From Stomorhina lunata (Eukaryota > Arthropoda > Insecta > Diptera > Rhiniidae): DNA of 64,000 bases. Below, in pieces: positions 23,346-33,757 of this stretch (positions within the stretch are counted from its first letter, which is position 1; each line of letters begins with the position of its first letter). Below the pieces are notes generated by a model. The model did not search any database and had not been told where the DNA came from. It worked only from the letters and a program-made list of their open reading frames with translations. Location: NCBI GenBank assembly GCA_933228675.1, contig OW121741.1, positions 57,511,194 to 57,575,193 of the forward strand, read 5' to 3'. A program made the position numbers and the translations under genes.

Positions 23346-23604
23346 GTGCATAAATACCATTTATCATTTTCTTTTTGTTTTTTTTTCGACATATTAAGCG
23401 TAAAAAAAATGTTTACTCAAACATATGTAAGTAGTTTTTTGGAATCTGGAATAATAAGGTATACAGTAGTATTTTTTTATTTTTTTATTATTTTAAGGCT
23501 GATTTTAGTATATAAATATCGGTTTTAAAGTGATAGCTAAATTTGTTACCATTAACAGTACCCCTGTTAAGTGTTTAACATGGCTCTGTGTTGGGTTGGA
23601 GAAT

Positions 23605-24005
23605 AGTTGAATCTGGTTGGAATTTAGTTTGCAAATTATTCTCTGATCCAAATGAAGAAAGGGCAAGTTTAAATACTCGATTTTATACAAACCCAAGGAA
23701 TCAATGTAAAGAAATGAAAAAATATCAAAGATTAGGATTAGGAGAATTCTATAATTGTAGCTTTTATTGAGGAGTATACCTTTCTCGTTGACTGCAAAAT
23801 TAATAAGGAAGAATTTTCATTTGGCCAATAGCGGAAGTAACATTTTAGACATTTAGGCCGTTTGACGTTTATGTTTTAGGCCTTAATGGGAGACAAGGAT
23901 AGGATGAGTTTCTGAGCATTCAGCAATTGTATATATTGAAAACAATGGGGATTAATTGGCTCATCTCAAATATTAATGCTTAAGGCTAATTTAAGCCTTT
24001 TGGCA
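23605..24005. other. Unmatched 400-bp segment in the right arm of the foldback element
   Basis: This has no counterpart in the left arm. The longest frame (MLGWRIVESGWNLVCKLF..., 23588-23770) is short and not recognised. It could be the remnant of an internal region or a later insertion. Confidence 0.5.
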
Positions 24006-24082
24006 TTAACACTTTGTTAATTTGGGTTTGTGTCTTGGAAAGTTAAATTTTAAATTTAACTTCACACACATATATTTTGGAT

Positions 24083-24349
24083 AATATTTTTCCATTGTTG
24101 TAGGAAATAGACTAGTAAAAACTTTACGTATTACACAACATTTTTACACTTTTTACTAAATAATAATTTAGTCAGAACAGACCTTTCAAATACAGTACTG
24201 TACTTTATAATAGATAAAGTATGTTCACCGTAGCTATGGGGTACAGCTTCCTCATCTAATATTGATAAAGTAGAAAGAACGCAGTCGAAGTTCCTTAGAA
24301 CTATAACATGTGCTCCTTTGTACATAAGAAACTGCAACATTCACAAAGA
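24083..24349 (-). other. Uncharacterised ORF family, upstream exon-like part (unit C)
   Basis: This is the host sequence continuing beyond the foldback element. On the minus strand a 69-codon frame contains KGAHVIVLRNFDCVL, DEEAVPHSYGEHTLS and IIKYSTVFERSVLTKLL and ends at 24131. The FERSVL...CKNVV end recurs upstream of NSRIYGLL in units A and B, where the rest is missing. The tandem units therefore derive from a longer coding sequence whose upstream part survives only here. I do not recognise the protein. Confidence 0.45.
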
Positions 24350-24701
24350 TTTATTAATTGCCACTGTACGCGATAAAATTAAAACCTATGCCACCAAATA
24401 CGCAGCTTAGTTGACTCCCCTTGCAAGAGGCATGTTGTTACCTGAAGGTCATAGACGCTAAATGAAAATAGGCACGTTGCCTATTATAATAAAATTGAAA
24501 TTATTAAAAAACTTTTTTATTGTTTATATGTATTAGGTTAAGATTTAAAAACTTATTGTGACTTTCTAAAAAGAAAGCTTCAATAAATAAGATAAGATTG
24601 GAATTAGTATATTATCTTATTGATTGAAGCTTTTGTAATTCATTCGACAATTTTTTGTAATTCATTCGACAACAAGATTGCATGAACGAAAAGCTAGCAG
24701 A
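24350..24701. other. Non-coding stretch with a small hairpin element
   Basis: There is no gene. At 24571-24634 AAAGCTTCAATAAATAAGAT pairs with ATCTTATTGATTGAAGCTTT, a possible tiny foldback MITE. GTAATTCATTCGACAA is directly repeated just after it (about 24636 and 24658). Confidence 0.55.
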
Positions 24702-24712
24702 CGAAGGGACTA

Positions 24713-25008
24713 AATATATAATTTCCACGACGACATTCCAATTGGAACAAGTGGTACTTCTCTCAGACAATGAGCTGCATCCGATTTTATTTTTAGACTC
24801 ATTAAAAGGCTCCTACGTTTTAACTCCGGCTCCGAACGGCAAGTTTTACATATCCTAATACTCAATAACCAGTGCCTAGCTGGGTTATGAGGTGAACCGC
24901 CGCTTTTTTGAAAATTTATTTTTTTTTTAAGTAGGTCTGGCGAGGGATCGAACTTGGGACCTCTGGTGTGCTAGGCGGATGACTAACCTGGTATACCACG
25001 GCGGTTCA
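24713..25008 (-). mobile_element. tRNA-derived SINE, copy 1
   Basis: On the minus strand the head (25008 to about 24935) looks like a tRNA gene: an A-box-like TGGTATACCAGG and a B-box GTTCGATCC preceded by GAGGTCCCAA. The body (24730-24930) is shared with 36866-37164, and an AT-rich tail follows at 24713-24728. The flanks are 11-bp direct repeats ACGAAGGGACT (24702-24712) and ACGTAGGGACT (25009-25019), one mismatch apart. Transcription by RNA polymerase III and mobilisation by a LINE are family knowledge. Confidence 0.82.
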
Positions 25009-25041
25009 ACGTAGGGACTGACATCGTTGCCTGTATATAAT

Positions 25042-26206
25042 TATACCCACCATCAAAAAGAATGGGGAGTTTATTGAGATTGTCATTCCGTTTGTAATTT
25101 CCTTAATATTGGCTTAAAAACGAAAATTGATGTATATTGTGAATTCTGAATTAAGAACGATAGCGCCTACAAAAAAAATAGAGGGACAAAATTTTACAAA
25201 AGTATTTTTGATATCTTCAGAAAAATCTGTATTAAATGGGCGAAATCGGTTCACATTTAGTTAGAGCTCCCATATAACCCCGCTCGGGAATCACATTAAT
25301 GCTGATAAATAGAATACAATGGCAATAGCTATGACTACTAAATTTAGAACAGAGAAGTTGAATACAACTATAGTATATCAAATTTTATAGGAATCGGTCC
25401 ATATTTGACTATAGCTTTCATATAAAAACCACTTCCGAAAAACAAAAAAAAAATGTAACAAAGGCCAGTTAAAAGCTATTAAATTAGAAACTATGACAAC
25501 TATGGCCAGTAATTTTCGCAAAAAAAATCTTTATATAAATACCAGTCAGTGTGCAAAATTGTGGCAATCGGTAAACATTTGGCTATAGTTCTTATGCATT
25601 AAATAACCCTTTTTTATATCTACAATCAAAAAGATTACGAGATACATTCAGTATATTAAGATTGCTATCAATCAATCAGCATTATTACAGTTGTCGAATA
25701 TACGACTTCGACTACGACAGTAAGTACTAGATTAAAGAAAACATCAACACAATTTCATTAATCTAGTACTAACTGTCGTAGTCGAAGTTGAAGTCGAATA
25801 TTTCAGTTCAGACTTTACATATGGTAGATGCATTAAGAACTCCTAACAAAATATATGTTCCCGTCGTATTACTATCAACATGTTTATCCTAACTACATAT
25901 TAAGCACAACGAAAAGTATTTAACAGCTTATTAAAGTTTAACTATACCCGGTTATGAGACTAAATTTTGTGCAAAGTAAATACTAGGGAATCCACTTAGA
26001 TGCTTTTAAATGATAAACTATAAAGCTACCGCAACCGAATTTAGTCCAAATATTTTACCAACTAGCGTAACAAATTTTTTCGAATTTGGTAAACATTTTG
26101 GAATAGCTGAACCCTCGTCGATATATGAGATATGTTTCTAAATTGTATACAGCTTAATAGTAGGTTTATAAGATTCCGCATAGCCGAATATAACACTCTT
26201 ACTTAT
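25042..26206 (+). mobile_element. HINE, third subfamily, copy D
   Basis: It starts TATACCCACCATCAAAAAG, where this subfamily has a GATGG/CCATC-type first stem, and ends with a CCGCATAGCCGAATATAACAC...CTTACTT terminus. The interior is full of degenerate AATCGGT and CATTTG(A/G)CCATAG blocks shared with 30048-31691. A 95-bp foldback is inserted at 25703-25796. There is no coding sequence. Confidence 0.78.
25703..25796. repeat. Small foldback insertion in HINE copy D
   Basis: CGACTTCGACTACGACAG..TACTAGATTAA pairs with TTAATCTAGTACT..CTGTCGTAGTCGAAG, about 32 bp per arm and a 23-base loop. It is absent from the related HINE at 30048-31691. Confidence 0.7.
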
Positions 26207-26582
26207 TCTTTTTACTTTTCATGTTTTTTTTTTTTCTTCTAACCAAACTCAATAAATAAAGTTTTAATAAAAATATTTCAATGTGCACAAAAAAAAAATT
26301 GTGAAAATTTACTAACGCTATATCAACAAAATAAAAAATTTCTTATTATAAAACTTAGATTAGTTGTAGAAATAAAAGAACGCTTTTTCGAAAAATTTCG
26401 AAAAGTAGGCCATTTCATTATGTTCTCTAGAACACCATACGGCATAGCAGAATATATCACTTTTACAAGAACTTACCTCCATTGGCAAAAACATTAATAC
26501 TTGATTTAGAAATAATTTAAATTCATATTACAAATGATTCATATTCATTTTAATTTAAATGATTCATTTAAAGAAAACTTAC
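26207..26582. other. Intron sequence downstream of the Cdk5alpha exon
   Basis: AT-rich, with no coding potential. Next to the exon on the minus strand it begins with the splice donor GTAAGT. Confidence 0.65.
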
Positions 26583-27404
26583 CTGTATAACAGTTTTCCT
26601 CGGTCCATTGTTGTTTATTTTTGTAGATAAAGAAACAGACTGTAATTGTGATGGGAGAGATATTGTTAATGGTTGCTTTTGTACTAATTTGTTGTGATTT
26701 GATATACTATTAGTATTATTGACTTTGACAATGTCTAAATTGTTTTTTATTTTTTCCCTTGAAGACATGTATTGCATACACGAATCATGGTTATTCTCTA
26801 TATTTATGTTTTGATGCTCATCTATGTAGTTGCAATTATGTTGAGAATTTTTATTTTTATCTCCAACTGTTGAATAGTTAGAGTCAACAAGTTGCTTCTT
26901 TAAATTTCCATTTGGTAGATTGGAACATTTAGATTTATAATCAATCTTTTTCCTACTGTGTGAAGAAATTTTTTTCCATGATAGCGCATTCATAAAAATT
27001 GAATGTTTTTTTAAGTGCTTTTCAATATTTCCTTTCTCAGATAATATAGCAGAATTTTCATTATGAAAGTCAAGATCAATGTTTATAGTATCTTTAGTGC
27101 TGTTATTAATATGGTGTATTTTATTAGAATTAAAATTACTAAGTTTAACATTTGAGCATTGATTATTATGGCTATTTCCATTTTTTGTGAACTGAGAGCA
27201 ATGTACTTTCTTATTTTCTTGGTTCTTTGCGTTATTTAACTGCTCATATGAAAAATTATTTAGTTGAGAGTCAGTTAAATGAATGTTTTCACCATTTAAA
27301 TCTTTTTTTAATTCAGTTTGTTGATTGTATTGAAAATAATGTTGACCAGAATAAATAGGATTGTGACGATCCTTTGGGTTTATACTTAGCACTGTCCCCA
27401 TATT
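26583..27404 (-). CDS. Cdk5alpha: Cdk5 activator (p35/Cdk5alpha-like), first coding exon
   Basis: Regulatory subunit that activates Cdk5, a neuronal kinase; family members are membrane-anchored through N-myristoylation. The exon starts after an acceptor (CTATTTTGCAG) with a 3-bp 5' UTR. The ATG is at 27401 and gives MGTVLSINPKDRHN, where Gly2 is the myristoylation site typical of p35. Further family blocks are KHSIFMNALSWKKI (the KRHSxxxxLxWKR region), NGNLKKQLVDSN and the exon end PRKTVIQ. The donor GTAAGT follows at 26582. The coding part is 819 nt, 273 codons, phase 0. The middle is Asn/Lys/His-rich low-complexity sequence. The cyclin-fold part of the protein would start in the next exon, which I did not find at lower coordinates, so the next intron exceeds 26 kb. 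The open frame has no breaks. Confidence 0.87.
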
Positions 27405-27616
27405 CTGCAAAATAGAAAACTATTAATTTTAATGTGTTTTTGTTATACTTTTCACAGTTTGTTATAGGGGTACGATTGTTCCGACTGACTTATTCTTTTA
27501 TAACGGTAATTAAAATGTTGCTTCAGTACATTTTTTAATTTTACTTCATAAGTTTTTAAAAGAATTTCTTAACTGCTATTCAAAAAACTATTTTATCAAA
27601 AAAATGTCTTAAAATA
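27405..27616. other. Intron upstream of the Cdk5alpha exon
   Basis: On the minus strand it ends in a pyrimidine-rich acceptor. Nothing else is recognisable before the MITE. Confidence 0.6.
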
Positions 27617-27867
27617 CAGTGAAATCTCTACAGGCGGACATCTCCTTTAGACGAACGATTTTTTTAGTCCTGTGAAATAGGTCGTATTTTTGGATCAAAT
27701 TCATCTCCCCTAGGCGGACACTCCCTTGGACACTCACAATTCTATTGTTCGTTAATATGTTAGAAACGAAGCAAAATTGATTGGTTACCAAAGTATATAA
27801 ACGAACTCTTCCTTGGACGGACATCTCCCCTAGGCGGACAAAAACGCCTCGACGGTCGGTGTCACTG
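27617..27867. mobile_element. Probable pogo/Tigger-type MITE
   Basis: It starts CAGTGAAATCTC after TA and ends ...GTGTCACTG. The interior carries repeated GGCGGACA(T/A)CTCC motifs near both ends. CAGTG termini next to TA fit the pogo/Tigger group. The right TA is not preserved and the inverted match is loose. Confidence 0.45.
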
Positions 27868-28059
27868 TGTTCACTATACATATTCTACAAAAAATTTAAA
27901 ACTACAGTAAAATTAGTTTGGGCCTTTAATAACGATGTTTTTGTGTTTAAATATCAAAATTAATTCTATTTAAATCACTCGTATCAGTCTTAGTTTGACT
28001 GCAATCGCCGTAAGACGTATTTTAAGCAAAAGAACTTCTTTTATTTTTCATTAAAAGTA
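27868..28059. other. Unassigned AT-rich sequence
   Basis: No feature was recognised between the MITE and the start of LINE homology. Confidence 0.5.
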
Positions 28060-30024
28060 TCAGTATCAATTTTTGATATGTTCAATCAATACTTTTTGGA
28101 AATTCCGAGAATATTAAAACAACAAATTGAATATTTACCTGGAGATTCGTTTAATGCTTTCAGAACATTGAGTGCTTGTCAAAATACATTTAATTTCACT
28201 CATACTACTGCTGCAGAAGTTGAGGAAACTATTATACATCTGGATTTATCAAAAAGTTGTGGTTGTGACGGTATAACTTCAAAAATGTTGTTCGAGTACA
28301 AAGATATTTTATCCCCTTTACTTTCCAGAATTTTCAACTCTATCATAGATACATCCATATATCCAGAAGATTTAAAAATAGCTAAAATAATACCTTTACC
28401 TAAGGAAAATAATACTACTGAATTAAGCAAGTTCAGACCAATTGCTCTACTGCCTATGATTGATAAAATTTTTGAAAAGATACTTCATAAGCAGTTCTCC
28501 TTTTATTTAGAAAATAATAGTTTATTGAGTAGATTTCAATATGGTTTTAAGAAAGGGTGTGGAACGGAGGAAGCTGTAGTGAACGTGGTCAACAATATTT
28601 GTCAAGGTTTAGATAATGGCTGTAGTAGTGTTGCTGGTATTTTTTATGATTTTTCTAAAGCTTTTGATTTAGTGGATCACACAATTTTAATCAAGAAGTT
28701 GAAATATTATGGAGTTAGTGAAACAGCATTAACTTTATTGTCTAATTACTTAGCAACCCGAAAGCAATATGTTACAATTGAAAACTGCAGAAGTGAAACG
28801 GGAGTAGTGGAATACGGAGTGCCCCAAGGAAGCGTCTTAGGTCCACTTCTGTTTACTGTGTATCTAAACGATATACATAATCTTGATTTGTCTGGAAAAC
28901 TGTATATGTATGCAGTCTTTTTTACCCTTATAAGTATGAAACAGTTGTGAAGGCGTATATGGAGAGAGATGCAGCTATAATCAGCGAATTCATAAGATTA
29001 AACAAACTCGTACTAAATTCCCAAAAAACGAAGCTTCTAAGATTTCGTCCGTATTTAAAAGATAGCCACAATTTTAGTATCACTGTGGATGGAACACAAA
29101 TTTGTGAGAGTGAATCAATAAAATATCTTGGAATTTATCTTCAAAATAATTTGTCATGGGATTTGCACATTAAAAATCTCATAAGTAAAATTGTATCTAC
29201 TCTTGGTTTACTATACAAAATCAGAAATAAGTTCAACAAACAAACAAAACTTATATTATATAAATCTTTGATACAAAGCCATTTAAACTACTTACCGATT
29301 GTATACGCAAGTAGAAAAAGCACCGAATTGAAATCGCTGCAAAGAACACAAAACAAGGCGTTGAAAGCTGTATTTAATTTGCCGTTGACATACTCCACAG
29401 TCTCATTGTACAAGGACATTTCCTCAAATATTTTACCTGTCTACGGACTATATAAATTCCAGTTACTACTCTATGTTTATAAATCTATTAACAACATTGG
29501 TCATCACACAATTTCTTTTCAACAAAATCAAACAACATTTAGGACCAGAAATAATATGAATCTTAGAACAACAAGATGTCGGTTGGAATGTACAAAACAA
29601 CGCGTCGAATACATGGGTAGTTTCGAATTTAATAACCTTCCTCAAGAAATAAGAAATATTGAAAGAATTTCTGTTTTTAAAACCAGATTAAAAGAATACC
29701 TAGTCGAAAATATGACTCTTCTCTTGTAGTATTATGTCATAAATTTCATTATGTATCAGTTTCTATAAATCAAATTTAAAAAAACTTTTTTTTTTTAAAT
29801 AACTTTTTTTTTCTTTTTTTTCTTAATTTCTGTTTTGTTTTAACTCATATTTTTTTTTTTATATAAACGTATGTACACATATAAAAACTGTTTAAAAATT
29901 CTTGCCAGCCAGCCTCAATAATGTCCTCGTGGCGCTGAGGCAATTATATATTTAATTGTAATATGAATTATTTTTTGAATAAATGAAAAAATTTAAATAA
30001 AAAAAAAAAAAAAAAAAAAAAAAA
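28060..30024 (+). pseudogene. CR1/Jockey-like LINE, RT part, 5' truncated
   Basis: The sequence encodes a reverse transcriptase beginning in the linker before RT (IFDMFNQYFLEI). Domains in order: fingers (KFRPIALLPMIDKIFEKI), the QYGFKKGCGTEEAV block, motif A with its Asp (FYDFSKAFDLVDH) and motif B (YGVPQGSVLGPLLF). The expected YADD box is broken: the frame reads LYMYA and then shifts at about 28910, removing both catalytic Asp residues. The next frame (28947-29729) holds the thumb (SIKYLGIYLQNNLSWDLHI) and the C-terminal domain. No RNase H is present. The 3' UTR (29730-29998) ends in about 25 A residues, so this copy was reverse transcribed from a polyadenylated RNA. Confidence 0.87.
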
Positions 30025-30047
30025 TTGTTATTAAAAAATTTCATTAT

Positions 30048-31691
30048 TATACCCACCATCAAAAAGAATGGGGGGTATATTGAGATTATCATTCCATTTG
30101 TAATTTCCTTAATCAAAAACGATATATATTCTGAATCCTTATGAAATTCTAAGACGATTGAGCGATGTCCGTCTGTTTGTCTGTCTGTTGAAATCACGAT
30201 CACGCCTAAACGAAAGGAGCTAGCTCAGTAGAAACATTCCTCATCTATGAGGAAATTTTGGTATTGAAATTGGACAAAATCGGTTAACATTTGACCATAG
30301 CTCCCGTATAACCTCGTCTAGACTAATCGCTTATTTACTAATAAATGACAAATTATAACAGCTATGATGACAAGATTCGGTATCTAGAAGTTTTACATAA
30401 GCACTAGGCAGCACATAAAATTTCATCGAAATCGGTTTACACTTAACCATAGCTCTCATCTAAAAAACTTACGGAAACAGCCTAAATTCCACCTGAAATT
30501 CACTTAAATGCCAATAAATGATAAACTGTAATAGCTTTGGCCACTAAATTTAGCACAAGGAAGTCTTATGTGAATAAAAAACTTACGGAAACAGCCTAAA
30601 TTCCACCTGAAATCCACTAAACGAAAGGAGCTAGCTCAACTTACGGAAACAGCCTAAATTACACCTGAAATTCACTTAAATGCCAATAAATGACAAATGT
30701 CACAATCGGTCACCATTTGACCATAGCTCCCATATAAAAAACTTACGGAAACACAAAAATACAAAAAGAAAAGGAGATTTATGTCCGTCTGTCCGTTAGA
30801 TAAAAGCGCGACAGCTCCTTAACTACAAAAGCTAGAGAGACAAAATTTTACAAAAGTATTTTTGATATGTAACAAATCGAAATCGGTTCACATTTAGTTA
30901 GAGCTCCTATATAACCCAGCCCCGGGAAACACATGAATGCTGACAAAATGAGTAAAATAGCTATGACGACTAAATTTAGAATAAAGAAGCTTTATTCAAA
31001 TATTGGTCAGTATATCAAATTTTATAGGAATCGGTCCATATTTGACTACAGCTTTCATATAAAAAACACTCCCGGAAACCAAAAAATATTTAGCAAGGAC
31101 AAGTTAAAAGCTATTAAATTAGAAACTGTGACAGCTATTGCCACTAAAAAAGAGCTTTATATAAATACCAGCCAGTGTGTGAAATTATGTTACAATCGGT
31201 CAACATTTGGCTATAATTCTATTTATATCCCCTTCTTTATATCTACAATCAAAAAGATTCTGAGGTACAAGCAGCATATTAAGATTATGTATATGGTAGA
31301 TGCATTAGGAACTCCTAGCAAAATATATGGATCTCCCGTATTACTATCAATTTATTTATCCTAACTAAATATTAAGCTAAACGAAAAGTATTTAACAACT
31401 TATTACTGTAAAACCATACCCGGTTACGATAACGATTTTTTTTTTTAAATAAATAAATACTAGGTAAACCACTGACACACTTTTGAATGTTGAACTATAA
31501 AGCTACTGCAACCGAAGTTATTCCAAATATTTTACCAACAATACTAACTAGCGTAACAACTTTTTTCCAATTTGGTCCACGTTTTAAATTTGCTGCACCC
31601 TCGTAGATATATGAGATATGTTTCTAAATTTAACACAACTTGATGGTGGGTATATAAGATTCGCCATAGCCGAATATAACACTCTTACTTG
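30048..31691 (+). mobile_element. HINE, third subfamily, copy E
   Basis: It starts TATACCCACCATCAAAAAG and ends GCCATAGCCGAATATAACAC then CTTACTTG before a T run. It has a short GTCTGTCTGTTG core near 30170 and another (GTCCGTCTGTCCG) near 30783. The interior contains three near-repeats of ACTTACGGAAACAGCC at 30468-30660, a local internal duplication. It is full length by its ends. Confidence 0.82.
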
Positions 31692-31789
31692 TTTTTTTTT
31701 TGTAAAAACAAAAATAAAAAGCCAAAATTCATTTCTTGAAATCTACAAACAAGTACGTGCAGTTTTTAAAAATTTTTGTTGACAACAAC

Positions 31790-32467
31790 AAGATTACTTA
31801 CTGTAATCCCCACTGTGTCAACCAGTGAAGTAAACAATTTAAAACAAAAGAGCGCTGATGGTATGCAGACTGAAAATGTGAGCCTAAGTGATGAAAGTAC
31901 TGATAATCAATGTTGACAGAGTGTGCCTGTATGTCCTCGTAAAAGAACAAATTCAAAGTCACCACAGTTGTTTGTGCATAAACGCCAGCACTTAGAAAAC
32001 GGACAATCTTCTTCAAACCGATATGCCCCTCTTGCTACTGATGATAAAGAAGAAGATCTTGCTGAAAATGATTCAACTCCTAAGTCGGATCCTAAGCCAC
32101 CACCAATCTTTATACCAGACGTGGAAAATATAAGTAAAATGGTAATTAATTTAAATAAAATTATTCCTAGTTGTGAATTTAATTATAAATCGCTTAGAGA
32201 CGGACAGGTCTAATCACCAAATACACCACTACAATGCGTTCATTGCCTAAGCAATCACACAGCTAACTACAAAGGTTGTGAAGTTTACCAAAAAGCGAAC
32301 TGGTAGAAATGTCAGAGATGTACCGATGCAACAAAACTATAATTTCAACACAAACAACACTACTACGTCAACTCAAAACAATAATCCGGCAGGAGTGCAG
32401 AATCTGGTGTTAACAGTATTTGCCAAAAAATTGAAATTATGCTTGCAAAACAGATTGAGTTTATTAA
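31790..32467 (+). pseudogene. Jockey-like ORF1 (gag) fragment
   Basis: The frames contain NRYAPLATDD, PPPIFIPDVENISKMVINLN and, after a stop and frameshift near 32210, a knuckle-like CVHCLSNHTANYKGCEVY. These match the N-terminal and last zinc-knuckle parts of Jockey-type ORF1, with the middle deleted. The N-terminus is not identifiable. It is interrupted to the right by the TIR element at 32470. Confidence 0.7.
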
Positions 32468-32469
32468 TC

Positions 32470-33275
32470 TATATATGGCCAAGGCCGTGGGCTGGAACGT
32501 CACCAGTTTGCGCAATTTTCGACGTATATTTGATGAACAAAGTAAAAAAGTAGCGATAACTTTTGTTCACTCAAAATATATTCTCAGGCTGTAACTTTGG
32601 CGCAAATGTGCTTCTATTTCTTGCAAATTAAAAGTTACAGCCATTTGAAGTTAACTGGAACGTCACACTAAAAGAGAAGTGGTCTAAGAGCTTGTACAAC
32701 ATTTTCCAAAATTTCGTAATGTTTTCAAAAACTTGGACACGTTACCCTCTAACATATCGTAGGTGAAAGATCAAAGAATACTCTACGCACAAAAAATTTA
32801 TAAAAAATAGCATTTATAGTTGTTTTGGATGCAAAAATGTGAGACTGGAACGTCACCAAAAAAAAGACTGGAACAACACAAAAAGTTCTCTTACTTAGGA
32901 GCCATGCAAAAACGACCAATGTGAATAAATAAAACACTAAAATTTACTTAAAAAATTTTATTTGTTTATTTTTTATTGGATAAAAAAAACAACATCACTT
33001 CATGTTTGATTATACTATTCAGTAGGTACGTAAATTCTTTCAAAAACAATATTAAGTGAAATTATTTTCTCATAAAGTTGTAAAGAAAAAATTAAATAAA
33101 ATAAAATAGAAACCGATGCTCAAAAATTTTGATATATTAATACTTCACAAATGTACTCTCTTTGTTTTGTGAGGCTTTGGACTGTAAACAAACAAATGAC
33201 AATTACAAAAGCACTAGATAATAAGAAAAAACATTTTAACTGAATTCCCCTTTTCCGCGGCCTTGGCCATATATA
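32470..33275. mobile_element. Non-autonomous TIR element of unknown superfamily
   Basis: The ends are a near-perfect inverted repeat of about 21 bp containing TATATGGCCAAGGCCG (one mismatch). CTGGAACGTCAC occurs at 32492, 32655 and 32845, and CTGGAACAACAC at 32867, like subterminal transposase-binding repeats. It is about 800 bp with no coding. The ends merge into TATATA, so the TSD is unclear. Confidence 0.7.
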
Positions 33276-33689
33276 TTATTGTATAAATGTGTTTGTAAGT
33301 TTATTTGTTTGTTTAAAAGAGTTTGACTCCTAAACGATTCGACCGATTTTGATGAAATTTTGAAATTACATAGAACATTCCCTTAAGGTTTGTTTTGTTT
33401 CAAAACTTGGTCCAGAAAGGGCGCAAATAGGTTAAATAGTGGACCAAATGGTGCAAAATTTAATATTTATCATTGAATTTGATTAACATAAAAGTTAGAA
33501 TCTTTCAAAAAAACCTTTGGAGTAGACGGATGTGTTTTGTCTTTACTCCTCACAAAATCGATTTTTTTAAACGGAGCAACGTTAATAAAAAATCAGTTGT
33601 TTGATATTATATTTCACGCGAAAAGACGCTTTATAAATATACAAATTATTCAAAAAAATCTGTGTTTTTTTTTTTTTTTTGCTAAAATT
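33276..33689. other. Non-coding sequence ending in a T run
   Basis: No gene. It contains a CGATTCGACCGATTTTGATG-type block of the kind common in fly interspersed repeats. T16 at about 33664 precedes the Jockey element. Confidence 0.55.
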
Positions 33690-33757
33690 ATAAAATAAAA
33701 ATTCTTTTAAAATACAGAAGTGTTGAAGTAAAATATTTATTAAACAAAAGAGCCAAA

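Larger units (their letters stand above)
21720..24073. mobile_element. Foldback-type element with satellite-built inverted arms, intact copy
   Basis: The flanks are the 9-bp direct repeat ATTTTGGAT (21711-21719 and 24074-24082). The paralogous empty site at 21131 shows the sequence once. The ends are inverted: left GTGTGTAGTTAAATTT and right, reverse complemented, GTGTGTGAAGTTAAATTT, continuing for about 45 bp (AACTTTCCAAGACACAAACC). Inside lie a non-repeated arm, two satellite units in plus orientation (21975, 22136), eight in minus orientation (22222-23331), then the reversed arm (23346-23605). An extra 400 bp (23605-24005) is present only in the right arm. A 9-bp TSD and long tandem-repeat arms resemble Drosophila FB elements and the Mutator superfamily. 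The end sequence is not that of FB. No transposase is present. Confidence 0.78.

Noticed and set aside
24935..25008. Possible true tRNA gene
   Set aside because: It is the head of a dispersed element with body, tail and TSD. The acceptor stem does not close properly.
1..26582. Further Cdk5alpha exons on the minus strand
   Set aside because: No frame with the cyclin-fold sequence that follows PRKTVIQ in the family was seen. They may lie beyond the window.
27609..27881. 90-codon minus-strand frame across the pogo-like MITE
   Set aside because: Built from the MITE's GGCGGACATCTCC repeats. No conserved domain.
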